A stretch of 64,000 nucleotides of DNA from Dichomitus squalens LYAD-421 SS1 (Eukaryota > Basidiomycota > Agaricomycetes > Polyporales > Polyporaceae), in NCBI RefSeq assembly GCF_000275845.1, contig NW_006766886.1:1278945-1342944 (forward strand). The letters run 5' to 3'. Below are positions 1 to 11,957 of the stretch, piece by piece; position 1 is the stretch's first letter; every line of letters begins with the position of its first letter. The translations under genes and the position numbers were made by a program. The notes below the pieces were generated by a model. It was not told where the DNA came from. It worked only from the letters and a program-made list of their open reading frames with translations, and searched no databases.

Positions 1-1337
1 ACTGGTGGAGCTCGTTGACATGATACTGCGTGAAGTAGCCAATCTTTGCGGCAGGGTGTCAGTGATCTTCCCTCTGGTGGGTGATAGCGCTCTATAGCTC
101 TCCGATGAGGGCCTCTACAAACATCGTCTTCTCACTACGATTTGTCCTCATGCAAGGTGGTGTCAATGAATCAGCTGCGTCGCGAAAACCTCAATACCCC
201 AGACTTGCGGGAGCGACCTTCAGGTAACCATGCATGGAAATCGAAGATATCATAAGAATAGACTTCTACGCTATGCGATATGATATAATATGTATGGACA
301 GCCAATAGCGGGGGGCGAGACGTAAATTACCGAGATGGAGTGATGGCACAGGTCTAGGTGTCTGGGCGCCAAGGGTGCTTCCCGAGAACGTCATGTGATC
401 CCCGGAGTCCGCCAGACTCCGGCAGACTCGCCGGACTCAACAGTCTCGATATTTTGCTAGTCTCAGTGCTCCAACCGACATATATGTACTCGCGGCCCTC
501 GGAGCCTCCATGTCACCGTGCAACAAATGGGGATAAACAACTCAATAGCCATAGTGTTTATTTTCGGTCCTCTATAATCCCGACACGTACTTTCGGCTAT
601 ATATCCAGTAAGCAGCTGCGGTTCCCGTCAGTGATTCACATTGACCGACTACCCGCGCCCGATTCTTATATCAGAGCTCACTACTGTTTTATGTGCTGGC
701 CGAGCTTAAAGAACAGACTTAACGAAGAGCCCGGCAACTCAACCAAGGGGCGAAGAGCGCGACATGATACTACTGAATATTGCACCCTGAGCCTTGTTTA
801 GCTCAGTTCCGCGCTTGCATCGCTGCCCCGCACGCCTGACTGCGGAAGCAAGCAGAAGCGTTTCGTTGCATCGTTACGTAGCGGGCCGTAATATCTTCGC
901 ACTCGGGGCGCAGAGGCCATAACCCACGGTGTCATATCCCGATTCGTAGATTGCGGCTCGAGACCCGTTGCGGCGCACCGCGGCCCAGCAGAGCGGGGGC
1001 TTCCTGTCAAGGCATCGTCAGGTTTCTGTGGCCTCGGGCCGCGGCAAGAGGGTGAGGCCCAGGCACCGATTTAGCCAAGTCGGCTCCGCCAAGTCAATGT
1101 CCGATGTCCCTCTGAGTTCGACTGCCAGTGCACAGTCCACCTGTACCGAGACGCATCTCAAATCGCCATGGTCCGACCACCGAAGACTCCTTCCTGAGGG
1201 CTCGCAGCTTCCAGTTCAAGGACACTGTTCCTGCCTATCGGAAGAGTCTCGGCAAGTCCATGCATCTTCGCGAGGTCTAGCGACGCTTGAATACGTCCGC
1301 TCACCAATTTGAGGCTGCTCATGGACAGTCACTTCTA

Positions 1338-1898
1338 TCCCTCAAGGGGTTTTGCAAAATCTGCGAGTTTTGCAAAACCCCAAGCTCTCCCTCCCCTCCT
1401 CATGCATCGCTCTGATATTTCGAACACATAATATTACACCCATTTCGATATCATCTGGCAACTTTTCGGAGCCAAATGAGCTGGAGGACGCCTTTGCGAG
1501 CAGGAGACATTTAGTTACACCTCTAAGCGAGTTGACGCCCAACTTGATATACAGATCTCTCTTTGTCTCTCGCTGTGAAAGCTCAAATGTCTTTCTGGAT
1601 GAATGTCTGGGTGCATTTTGAATACCAAAATCACCCCCGATAGCTCCGAGGATGGATAGACATCCTAGGGAAGCCGTTTCTTTCAGGCGCTTATGGGTTT
1701 TGCAAAACCCCTTTCATGTAGGTGCTCGGAACATGGCATCCCCATAGCTCGCGTTCAGCTCCACAGAATCTTACGAAAATTGGAGGACATATGATAGATG
1801 TCAGTCTCAACAATGCCTGAAGTTTTTGGAATACATAGATCACTGTTGCTGGAGAGGCAGGTGCCATCATTCCTGGCGTTGCAGAACCCCTTGAGGGA
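1338..1898. mobile_element. Non-autonomous TIR element (MITE-like), TA-flanked
   Basis: The left end reads TCCCTCAAGGGGTTTTGCAA and the right end is its reverse complement with one mismatch in 20 bases. Both ends are bordered by TA (1336-1337 and 1899-1900), as expected for Tc1/mariner-type insertion. The 561 bp interior has no transposase frame, so any movement would need enzyme from elsewhere. The motif GTTTTGCAAAAC recurs inside, in a hairpin at 1346-1381 and as a perfect palindrome at 1695-1710. These may be subterminal transposase-binding sites; that is inference. Assignment to a superfamily rests only on the TA duplication. Confidence 0.72.
1695..1710. repeat. Perfect 16-bp palindrome inside the TIR element
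   Basis: GGGTTTTGCAAAACCC is its own reverse complement. It repeats the core of the terminal repeat and of the hairpin at 1346-1381. Confidence 0.85.
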
Positions 1899-4800
1899 TA
1901 GTTGGTCGCTTCCGTTGCACCGACGTTGATTTTCACGCGCACAAGTCGGGCATTACGACAGAGCCAGAGAAGGCGAGGACCGCGGGAGGCTAGGGAAGCT
2001 CACTAACAGCACTCTAGGCGTTACGGATTCTCCAGTGCCGTCGTAGCTTCTCGCCGCGATCGGTCGTCCTGACGGAACTATCTGTCTAGCAAGTGTCATC
2101 GTATCCATAGTTCCGCTGACTAGCGCCTATATGGTGTTGGACTCCAGGTTTGTAGGCCGACCAGGAGAAGAGAGTGCGGTGGAAAGAATACGGGAATACA
2201 GGCCCAGATCCTCGGGTTTTGAAGCACGGCGATGCAATGCGCAGCAGGACCGGCACAATCCCAATGCCATATTGCTTGCGCAGCTTGCCAGATACATCGC
2301 CCAAGCGGTACTTGTCGAGGCGCTATAGCTCGAAATTAGCTTCGTACTACTTACGGTATTCCATAGCACCTGTTTGCGGTTACGCCCCTCCGCTGCTGCT
2401 GGCACTACACTCGTCAAACCTGGCAGGTTGTGAACGTTCCTCAGTATGTCACGCATCAAACGATTGTGTCCGCGGTAAGCGACACTGGCCCTTATCCACC
2501 GTCTGGTCTGATAGGATGACAATGGTTGCGTGCACTATTCGGCACCAGGACATCAAGGTGCGAAGAGAACGTGAAACGCACCATTGCCTCGCGGCGTGCT
2601 ACTGCTACGCTGAGGTAGTCTGCCAGGCCTGCTGATCGCAGACGTTAGCGGACTCATGGCGGCTTGTGCCGCTGACTTGTTCGGTATGCAGATTTCTGGA
2701 GTTGCACTGGAGCCAATGAGGAACACTCCGACTCCGAGCTGGCCGAGCTGGCCACTTCGTGCGGCACCCCTGGTCATCGTACGAGCAGTTGCAACGTGGG
2801 GGACATGACGAGCACCGGTGACAAGAAAGGAACAAGTTCACCTTTGGGTCGGCAAGCTGAAGGGCAACAGAACGGATGCAGTCCTCTCCGCAGACGGGTG
2901 CAAGATGAAACACGATATGTGAGACCTACTACGTGACATGCGTCATGTGAATCACGATGCGCGCTGCGTCCGATGCTATTGCGGGTCGAAGGCCGTCGTT
3001 CGTCGTTCGTCGTTCAAGCGCGGTAGTTGTGCACAGCACTCCCGCGAGAGCATCGATAAGGTTCTATAACTGCGACTCATGCGTTGCAGCGGGATCATCC
3101 GGAGCCGGAGTCATAAAGAAATGGAGGCCGGCGACGCACCAGACAAGTTTCATATGCCAGCTGTGCGGCGTTCAAAAGCGAACGCCGTGGTAGACTCTTC
3201 GGGCACTGTCAACTTGAGATATCAGCCACCCTGGACAGGCATGAATATACGATGTGAAACATTGCTAGTCTGCACAGGTACTTAGAGGTCATTTTATAAG
3301 ACCGCACACGCTCGACTGTGAGCTTGCACTGGAGTGCTAGGCGCGCGAGGTAGCCTTGAGGCGGTGTGGTACCTGTGTACGGTGACATTCGTCAGATGTT
3401 TGAGGTGAAAGGTAGATGGGAGCAATGGTTGAAATGAATCACCACAGAGAGCGGGTGGCAAGTCTGGTGTCAGACTGACCTGTTCATCACCATGACTGTG
3501 TCTCGCAAGGACAACACTGTTGGCTATATGAGAGCCTTCGCACCATGATCAGCGGCTCACCTAGAGCTTGGTGAAACAAGGGAAGAGGCACAGCACAATC
3601 GTGATAGTGCACTGATTATAATGGGACAAGATGCTGCTTTGATAACCGATGAGACGCATAGAGGAACGCACCAGTTGGTGATCGTCGTTCTTTCCTTCTA
3701 TAGAATACCACGACACTGGACGTTGGCTCGCTCGTCGACTGTACCCAATAAACGCTCTCAACAAATTTGGAAGAGCAATCCTTTCATGCACCATATTGTT
3801 TCCGTATCTCGATAACATCTGTGCGCCCATAGCCCTCAACGCGCGACAGCGGCAGAAGTCTGATAAATTACGAGTATGTCGACCACTCACTGTGGGCCGG
3901 TGGTCATTTGGAACACCGGGTTACCATACGAGGCGAACAATCGCCGAGAAGGCTCGTCTTGCGAAACATAACGTGTCAGAGAGAAGGTGTAGTTCAATAA
4001 CCAACTCTGCATGCTCTCAAAGCGAATTCGAGATCTCAAACCACGTACCGGTCAGGATACACACTGTGTACGCGAGTATCCCCTCATGGCATCGACCAGC
4101 AGAAACACGCACGCTAAGTTGCTGATTGATGGAGGGACGGAATGTCCGGGAAACAATGGCTAATGAGGCATCGCAGATATATCTGCTGTCTGTGTTAATC
4201 TGGCACGAAACTAGAGAGCTCAGCGATTGAATGCAGAATCGCCTGTAGAAATGAGACCACTCACCTCAACTCGTAAGGGAAGCCCGTGAGACCCTGTATG
4301 CGCATCAGTCCCGAATTCCTCAGTTCGGACTCTAGGTCAACGGACCGCGCACTCTGAACCCGACACATCTTCGGAGTGAATCCAGACGCGGGATAGGTAC
4401 GCAGATTATCGGTCGCGTTGCAAGCTTGACATCTGGAGTTGCTACCGCGCTCGTCTCGCCTCCGGACACTGACGCTCCTTACTGAAGGAAAGATGCTAGC
4501 GGATCGAAGCATAACATGCTCATGTCAGCTCGGTCGCCCGACAGCGGCCGACGGAATTCAGCTGGCCGTCCTATCTCGCAACTATGTATTTGCAAATCTG
4601 TAGGGTACTCAGGGTCATTACTATGGGCGCCCTTTGGCAGTCTTTTGGTACGCACCGGACTTCGAACGGACAAGCAGAGGAGATTTGCGCCCACGACGGG
4701 GGAGGGAGCGAGGTAGGGCTCATGCACAGATTCTGATGTTTGGCGACTTGGAAGAGACTGCGAGCGACGACTCCACCTCGTGAGGATGGGGGTGATCATA

Positions 4801-5171
4801 ATCTAACTCGGAGGGCATCGAGAGAATGACGTTAGTTGGTGCCTGTGAGGGACACGTAGATTGTATGCTAGTACTCGTCGCCTGAAGGTAAGGTTATTTG
4901 CAGCCATTGTCTTTACAAGCTTCGGAGTGTGCGTGGGGTTAGAAGGACTCATCGTGCAAGTTCGCCGGTCGCGGAAACGGTAGAGAAGCACCTAAGCGCC
5001 GAAGCGCGTCTGTCCGCTTCCGGACGCGTCTACGCGTGTTGTACCTCGTCCTCCGCCACCTGCCTGTTCTTTCTCCTACTTAGACCTTGCTTCTTCTTCA
5101 TTTGGAGGGTGACAATTGGGTAACTTGAAGGGCTCAAACAAAGGAAGAACCAAGCAATAGGATCTGACGCA

Positions 5172-7056
5172 ATGGCCTTTAATCCGAATCCCGCCAAGTA
5201 CGTCCACTTCGTACTCTCAGACATCTGCGAGCTTATCAGCTTATTCCAGCCCACTCTTCGGCGGCGCGAAGCCCGCAGGTCAGACTGGGACGGGACTGTT
5301 TGGCCAAAATACCACGCAGCCGACGGGCTCTCTGTTTGGCAACCCCCAGCAGCAGCAACAGCAGCAGCCACAGCAGCAAGGTGCAACCTCTGCGTTCGGT
5401 GGCTTCGGTCAGGCCACACAGAACCAACCCTCGCAGGGGACATCATCACTTTTTGGGTCTATGGCGCAAAACGCGGGGAGCACAGGTTCAAGTCTGTTCG
5501 GGTCCACCCTCGGGCAGAACACGCAACAGCAGCAGGGCCAGCAGCAGCAACAACAACCTACACAGGGGACATCGCTATTCGGAGGAGGAGCGTTCGGACA
5601 GCAACAACAGCAACAACAACAGCAGCAGCAGCAGCAACAGCAACAGCAGCAGCAGCCTTCAACCGGTCTTTTCGGGCAGACGACCAACCAACAGCCTTCT
5701 GGCGGGTTGTTCGGCCAGCCAGCAGGACAGCAGCAACAGCAGACCGGTGGGCTGTTTGGGGCTAACAATCAGCAACAACAAAGGCCGCTGTTTGGTGCAC
5801 CGACGGGCGGGACGTCGTTCTTTGGGAGCACGGGGCAGACACAGCCTGGTCAACAGAACACGTTGGGAGGAGGCTTTGGCAGCACACTACAGCCTCAGGC
5901 TGCACAGCAGAATATGTTTGGCTCTACGGCGGGGACGCAGGGGGGAGGGTCGACATGGGGAAGACCTACGACGCAACAGCCGTGAGTGTTCGTGTTTTTC
6001 TACTTGCATCTCTCCCCTTTCTGCCTGGGTTCCCTGCCAGTTTGGCCTCTGACTAGACTCAAAGTGGAATGATGACTGACGCGTACGTCGCCACAGCGTC
6101 CAATCGACAGGCACACCTTTGTTCACAAAGTCCACAAAGTTCAATGACCTTCCGGACGAAGTGCGCAGGCAACTGGAACAGATTGAGTACGCCTTATCTC
6201 ATTTCGTATTGCAGTTGGACACTTAGCCGACCTGGCGCCTCGCATAGTTCCCAATTTCAATCCCGCATCCAAATATGCAACGACCTCAAGCAGCGCAAGT
6301 TGGGGGAAGAGCCGCTCAAGGGGCAAGAAGAGATTCGCAACGTCCAGAAGGTGCGTCACATCTTTCTCCCTTCCCTCCCATAATCGGGTGATGCACGAAC
6401 TCACACCACGCGCTCTCCTTCGTAGGTGCTTACTAGCGTGATCGCAGTGCTGCAGTCGGACGTGCAGCACACGCGCGACCTGAAGCTCAAGGCGGAGCAG
6501 ACGGTGCAGGACACGATCGTCGCGACGCGCATCATCGAGGGCTTCCGGAACCCGCAGCAGCACGGGCAGTACCTCAAGACGTACGCCAACTTCCCGCTCG
6601 AGTTCTTCACCCGCGTCACCGAGCAGATGCGTGAGCGGCTGAGATGGTACAAGGCGACAATCGAGGTGGGTCTCTGTCTCTTGCGAGTGGTCGGAAAAGT
6701 CGGTGGGAGACTGAGAGCACGAACTGACTTGTAGAACATCGAGCGCAAACTTGCTTCGGCGACTCAGACGCAGCACACACCACAAGGTAGGAACATTAAC
6801 ATCCGTAAGCCAATCGCCTGCTCACGTTTCACACCCATCGCCCGCAGCCATCGTGTCGACACTCGAAGCGCAACACGCAACTTTCATGGCGCTCGCGACA
6901 AAAGCAGCAGCCCTCGACGCGGAGCTGCAAAAGATCAAGAAGCTCTACACCCAGCTCTGGCGCGAGAAGGTCGGCAGCATGCGCGACCCGTTCAACGACA
7001 TCGACCGGGGGGTTGACAACGAGTTTGGTCTCGAGCATCTCACTGGCGCAAGATGA
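5172..7056 (+). CDS. NUP57: Nucleoporin Nup57 (metazoan Nup54), FG-repeat nuclear pore subunit
   Basis: Central-channel FG nucleoporin, the equivalent of Nup54, which works with the Nup49/Nsp1 (Nup58/Nup62) subunits to line the pore. Exons by splice signals and phase: 5172-5197, 5250-5981, 6097-6186, 6248-6350, 6426-6665, 6735-6786, 6848-7056, giving 483 residues. Residues 9-250 are GLFG/SLFG/PLFG repeats with Gln-rich spacers, including an uninterrupted run of 19 Gln. Exon 3 onward (residue ~253 to the end) is the conserved Nup54 alpha-helical region: it starts with KFNDLPDEVRRQLEQIE and has coiled-coil heptads through residues ~300-450. Joining exon 1 to the acceptor at 5249 restores the FG frame and gives MAFNPNPANPLFGG. 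The 3' end is 247 bp from the convergent glycosyltransferase. The family call is firm; small exon edges could be off by a few bases. Confidence 0.92.
5599..5655 (+). repeat. CAG/CAA trinucleotide tract coding poly-Gln
   Basis: Nineteen consecutive CAG or CAA codons lie within the FG domain of NUP57 (residues 126-144). The mix of CAG and CAA would slow, but not prevent, length change. Neighbouring shorter CAG runs lie at about 5350-5380 and 5525-5560. Confidence 0.9.
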
Positions 7057-7303
7057 GCCGGCGTAGGTTCGTGGAGCGTGTTGTGTCATGTACTTTGTGT
7101 ATCACTGGACAGGCATCCCATATATGACTTTCCAGCCCGGGTGTAAGAGGTCGTGACTGTGTCATTGGGTCTGGAGAATCAGTTATCCAAGATGCAGTTG
7201 ATGCTATAATACATTGAGTAGCACGTCGGTCAAATGGCTATTCCTAGGACTGGTGCAGGATTGTCAGCCAAGGTGATGCCGAGGGACGGCTGTATTCGTA
7301 CCT

Positions 7304-8623
7304 TCATGGCTCTCGTATGCAACCTCCAGGTAGGAGGAATTTGAATTTCTCGCTCTGTTCGATGAGATATCCGGGCACATGTACGGCAGATGGTTGACTA
7401 TAGCTGTTGCCTCAGCGTGAATATCCGTAACAATAAAGGGGATGATACTTACGCGTCTTTGTCCATGAGAGCAAGAAGATCCTTCCACTGCCTGATGTTC
7501 GAATACACGCACAGCGACATTGAGGTGGAGATGACGCACCTTGTACGCCTCCGGCAACATTCCAAAGATATCCTTCCCTTCGCATATGGTCTGCTGTATC
7601 CTCTTCGGGTCGAGCAATGACTTGTCCGTTACGCGGTCCGCATGCGAGTACCCTAGAACACTTCAATACACCCGTACCGCGGCGCCGAATCAAGGTCATG
7701 CGCACGCACCGGTCATCTTGTCCGCGAATTCGTGCAGGTACCTGAAGCAGAAGCTACAGTGCCACCCCGAATCCGCCAATTTCCAGTCAGCGACCTGTCC
7801 ATGGTTGTACCCGCTCCTTGGCGACCCGAGCTGGTGCACCTGCGCGCGCCAGCTCCCCTCGCCCGCGGGCCACTCAAACGAGTACAGGTACTCGCGCATC
7901 TGGAGGTGGATGGGGTTCGGGGCCTCGCACCGCCTCAGCAGCTTCATCGTATGCGCATATGGGATTTCGTCCACGTCCGAGAACAGAACGAGCGGGGATA
8001 CCTTTAGCCGCTCCCTCTCCTGGTGCGCGTGTTCCCTGAGGAGCGCGTCCATATGTCTCCGCTGGTCCCCCTCGTTCACAAACGGGCTCTCCCCAGGGTT
8101 CAACGTGCGCGCATGGAAGACGGAGTGGACGAGCTTGTGCGCGAAGGGGGCGAAGCGCTCGGCGTGCTCGGCGAAGGTGAGGTTCTTAGGGATACCGGTG
8201 AAGGTGCGGTCGGCCTCGACGATGAAGAACTTAGAGACGACAGGGTCGAGCTCGTGTAGGCGAATTTCAAGGAGGTCGAGCTCGGAGGAGAAAAGGACGG
8301 CGTCCCAGACTTCAGGGAGGTCGTTCTCATCGCGCGGGGCCCAGCCGTGGAGCGCGCAGAGGTGGTCGTCGAAGGCGACGCCCTCCGCGTAGTAGTGCGG
8401 GAGGGTCGTGTGCGGGCCGAGAGGTTTGTCCCAGAGGGGTCGGGTGGAGTAGGAGAGGAAGTTACGGATGCGAAGGCTGTGGGGAGTAGATGCCAAGTTT
8501 GTCAGGTTCATTCAAGGCAGAATGGAGTCAGCAGGCGGACCTTGACTGGATTGTATAGCCCACAATGAGCATGAATGAGATCGCTGAGGCGAGAACGACC
8601 AGGGAGCGTCGTCGGACAAGCAT
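7304..8623 (-). CDS. Family 17 glycosyltransferase (MGAT3-like), type II membrane protein
   Basis: Resembles GT17 enzymes, whose animal member adds the bisecting GlcNAc to N-glycans; the fungal substrate is not known. Exons on the minus strand: 8541-8623, 7710-8476, 7540-7652, 7453-7487, 7304-7397, giving 363 residues. The first exon encodes a short basic tail and one hydrophobic segment (residues ~7-25), so a Golgi type II topology is expected. Family landmarks are [18 protein letters not shown], the DVDE metal/donor motif at about residues 195-198 (FSDVDEIP), GYSHADRV after exon 3 begins, and the conserved tail [12 protein letters not shown] at the stop. The ATG at 8623 is chosen because it supplies the membrane anchor; the internal Met at 8511 would lie in an intron. 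It is transcribed divergently from ARP10 over a 487 bp gap. Confidence 0.9.
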
Positions 8624-9110
8624 GGCACTCGGGGAGAACCAATAAGAGAAACTAGAAGTAGCTGAGAAAGCTCGAGACGTAGCACCAAGCCGTGATTGAG
8701 AAGGCTCAAAGTCGTCAAGAGAGCAGATGGTTTAGCTGAATTGACACTGGTGTAGATGGAAGCGGGATGTGAAAGTGATTACGGGTAGGATAGCATGGTG
8801 GTACGGAGGAGAAGACAATGGCAGATGGGTCATGACCCCAGTTACACATGTAGACGATGTCTGTGCCAAGAGCACGCCTCACAAGGCGCATCATTCCCGC
8901 CCTTTCCTATTCGGGACCCACACAAGGTGGCGTCTGTGGTACCGAAGCCTCTTCGAGCCTCCGCCACCATGCCAATCACCCTCTAGCCCTCTAGCCCTCT
9001 GCGTGTTGTACATCGAGGCCAGTATCTTTTGTTGCTTTTAGTACTGCTACTACGTCTCTAGGCTCCTACACATATCGAAACAAGATTGCTTAGGCTTCCG
9101 CGACCCCACC
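8624..9110. promoter_or_regulatory. Shared 5' region between the glycosyltransferase and ARP10
   Basis: A 487 bp gap separates the start codons of two divergent genes and must hold both promoters. I see no clear TATA box. The CT-rich stretch TCACCCTCTAGCCCTCTAGC near 8977-9000 is a candidate initiator/leader for the plus-strand gene. Confidence 0.5.
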
Positions 9111-11230
9111 ATGTCTGCAGTTCCCAATACTCCCCGCCGGGCTAACGCGCAAGAATCCTTTACTCCTGCGGCCACGCCCCAAACCTCGCGTGTGGCGTCC
9201 TCACATATTGTGCAATCCTCACCTCACTATCAAACAACCCGCAGACATTCGCTCTATGGAACGGAGGATAGGATAATCCTCGATCCCGGCTCATGTATCT
9301 GGAAAGTAGGCTTCAGCGGAGAAGGCAAGCCGAGAGACGTGTTTTATGCTGGAGGAGATAGCGGAGAGTCGTTGTGGACATTGAATCGAGCGTCCAAGCC
9401 TGCTGAGAGGGAAGAAGAGGACCGTATACTCGAGGCAAAGCTCCAGGCGTGTCTGCGTTCCGTGTTCCATAAGTACGTCTACTATTCAACGTTCAGAGTG
9501 TATCCCTCACTTCGATTGAAGTTCTCTTTTGACCGACCCAAAGTCACGGAAGGTCATTCTGGTCGAACATCCACTACTTCCTCTACACATAAAGGAAATT
9601 ATGGCACGGATATTGTTCAATAATCTTCAAGTAAGTCAAGGACTGTTATGCGCGTGCATTCTCATCTGAGTGCCGTTCAGGTGCCTTCGATATCCTTCGC
9701 ATCAAGTCATCTACTTGCGCTCCTCGCCGCGGGCCGCGTTACAGGTCTTGTCCTTGACTGCGGCCATCTCGAGTCCACAGTTCTCCCAGTAGGTCTCTTC
9801 TCCTACTCATGCCAGACCGAACACTTAAGTGTCGTCAAAGATATTCTCCTTCCGTCCCCTATACCCCCACCTCCGCACGACCCCCCTCGCAGGCGCACGC
9901 CTATCCAACCACATCAAAGCCCTCCTGCTCATGTTCGGCACCTACATCCCCCCCGCGACCTCCCTCAGCGCGACGATGAACATCCCCGCCGCCTCGCGCT
10001 CAATACGCGTCCCCCAAGACGTCCTCACCGAGAAGGTCATCGACGAGATCAAGACCCGCATCTGCTTCGTCGGGGACCCCATCGATACCGACGGCTCCGG
10101 CGCCGCCCAACACGCGATGTCCCCCGGGCCCTCCGAAGCGGACCTGCCCCCGAGCGACCCCGCGCTGTCCGAGTCCGAGTTCTCGCGCGTGTCCGCGGAC
10201 GTGTCCATCGACAGCAGCAACTTCGCGCCGTCGTCCGGATACTCGGTCGTCTCGCACTCGCAGCTCCCAGGAATGGACCACGCCCCGGGTGAGAGCCGCG
10301 TGCAGGCGTTGGCGACGATGTATGGGAGACACTCGACCGCGACGGATATACATTTGCGCGTAGACCCGCCCCCCGCGCAGCAGACGGGTACGGGGCGGGG
10401 GACGTTGATCGTGCCCGGGTGGATAAGGGAGCGCGCGGCGGAGGTGTTGTTTGAGGGTGGGGACGTGGATGAGAGTAGCGTTGCCGAGGTTATTCTGGAT
10501 ACCCTTCTGAAGGTAAGGGAGCCTTATTTTTTCGGTTGTTTGCTGAACTACGGCTCTAACTCCTGCGGTAGGTGCCGGTCGACCTCCGGAAGACACTTGC
10601 CTCTACCATTCTCGTAGTTGGGGGCACGCCCATGCTCCCCGGATTCATCCCGCGCCTTCAGGCCGAGCTCACGCGCGCCGTCTCACGCACTTCCAACTCC
10701 TCGTCGTCGTCCGCCGCGCCTTCGCGCGCAGGCAGGCCGCGGCCACGCCCAGCAGCGTATGATAAGTACGCAGCGTTGCGTCCGCTATTGCCCTATTTTG
10801 CCATCCTGAACAACCCGGCTCCACCCCCGCCCGGAAATGCGACCGCCGCGGCAAACGCGGGGAAGGCACCTGCTTTCACGCCGTCGATGATGGCGTGGGT
10901 CGGGGGGTCTCTTGCCGGGTATGTCACTTTCACTCCTCACTTGGATTGTGTCCAGCTAACGTCTGCTCGTCACACAGTGCACTGAAGACCGGGGGCATTG
11001 AGGTCCAGCGAGAAAAGTGGGACGAGGCGGAGGCGCAGCCAGACTCCGACGACGACGTGCCGATGGCCCACGACTCCTCGCCCGCACGCTCCGCGCGGTC
11101 GTCCCCCGCGAAGAGCATCCTTCCGGACTGGACGCGGACGCCTCTGCCCACTGGTGCGCCGCCCGCTCCGCGACCGCCCGCGGCGGCTGCGTACATACCG
11201 TCTGCACAGGAGCAGATGGTCATGGGCTAG
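9111..11230 (+). CDS. ARP10: Actin-related protein 10 (dynactin pointed-end subunit)
   Basis: Divergent actin-fold protein of the dynactin complex, which supports dynein-driven transport along microtubules. Exons: 9111-9472, 9522-9630, 9681-9788, 9841-10512, 10572-10918, 10978-11230, giving 616 residues. Actin-family landmarks are RIILDPGSCIWKVGFSGE (phosphate-1 loop equivalent), VILVEHPLL, GLVLDCGHLESTVLPI (phosphate-2 loop), and ILVVGGTPMLPGF followed by WVGGSLAG near the end. Actin is ~375 residues; the excess is an N-terminal Ser/Thr/Pro leader, a low-complexity Ser/Asp/Pro insert at residues ~272-345, another Ser/Pro/Arg insert around 470, and an acidic Pro-rich tail. The Arp10 assignment over other Arps rests on overall pattern and divergence from the actin loops. 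Confidence 0.83.
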
Positions 11231-11957
11231 TGGGCGTTTCGTTTTCGGCGGCCGAGGGTGGGGGTGGTTGATGATAAGGCTGCCTCTTCTGCATCCTTGT
11301 GGCATGTGACGACGTAGACATGGCTTCTGATTTCTGTCTGTGTTCTTGTGCTACCCTACAACAGGCATTCTATAACTATATACGCTGTACTTTTGCAACA
11401 ATGCCGTAATGAGAGGGGATTGGACACGGATGGACAAAGTGGAGAACAAGAGGGCTAGCGCCAGCAGGATGTGTCGCAGAGAGAAGGGTGAGAATGACGA
11501 GATACACGGAGGTAGGCGAAGTAACGAAGGAGGGTCACCCTGGGCGAAGTCTAAGGTACAAGATGTACAACAGATGGCGGCGACGGCTGAAACAAGGCAA
11601 GAACAAATAGAACAGCCAGCATAACAGGGCGCTACGAGTAACAAATGTACATGTTGCAACAACAGGAGAGGTAAGCCAAGATACGGGAGCAAGAGTTTGA
11701 GAGGGTCAGATGACCTGAGGAGACTAATATAAATAAGGGGTAGATTGTGGACGGTCGTTCATCGTGAAAGTCGTAAAGGGACATGAAGGTTGAACACTAG
11801 AGCAGAAGGAAGAAGGTGGTGGTGTTGTATCGCAACGAATATCGAAATTACGTGAACCGTCTTGTGCGCGCTCGCCCTTCCCTCCATACAGTAGGACAAG
11901 GCAGCGCGCCATGAACCAAGACCAAGGCAAACAGCGCACGCGTGCACCTATGCACGC
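11231..11957. other. Convergent 3' region between ARP10 and the PX-PB1 gene
   Basis: 727 bp between two stop codons. It is A/G-rich on the plus strand (11405-11620) and has no coding signal. It probably contains both 3' UTRs and poly(A) sites. Confidence 0.5.

Larger units (their letters stand above)
1..5171. other. Gene-free region left of NUP57
   Basis: No reading frame here has family resemblance, a plausible intron pattern or coding-like composition. The open frames are short and overlap on both strands. The only structures I can support are the TA-flanked inverted-repeat element at 1338-1898 and a small GTCGTTC tandem repeat near 2992-3015. The stretch just before 5172 is pyrimidine-rich (CTCGTCCTCC..., TTCTTTCTCC) and probably holds the promoter and leader of the nucleoporin gene. 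Confidence 0.6.

Noticed and set aside
7541..8392. 283-codon plus-strand frame
   Set aside because: Antisense shadow of the GT17 catalytic exon.
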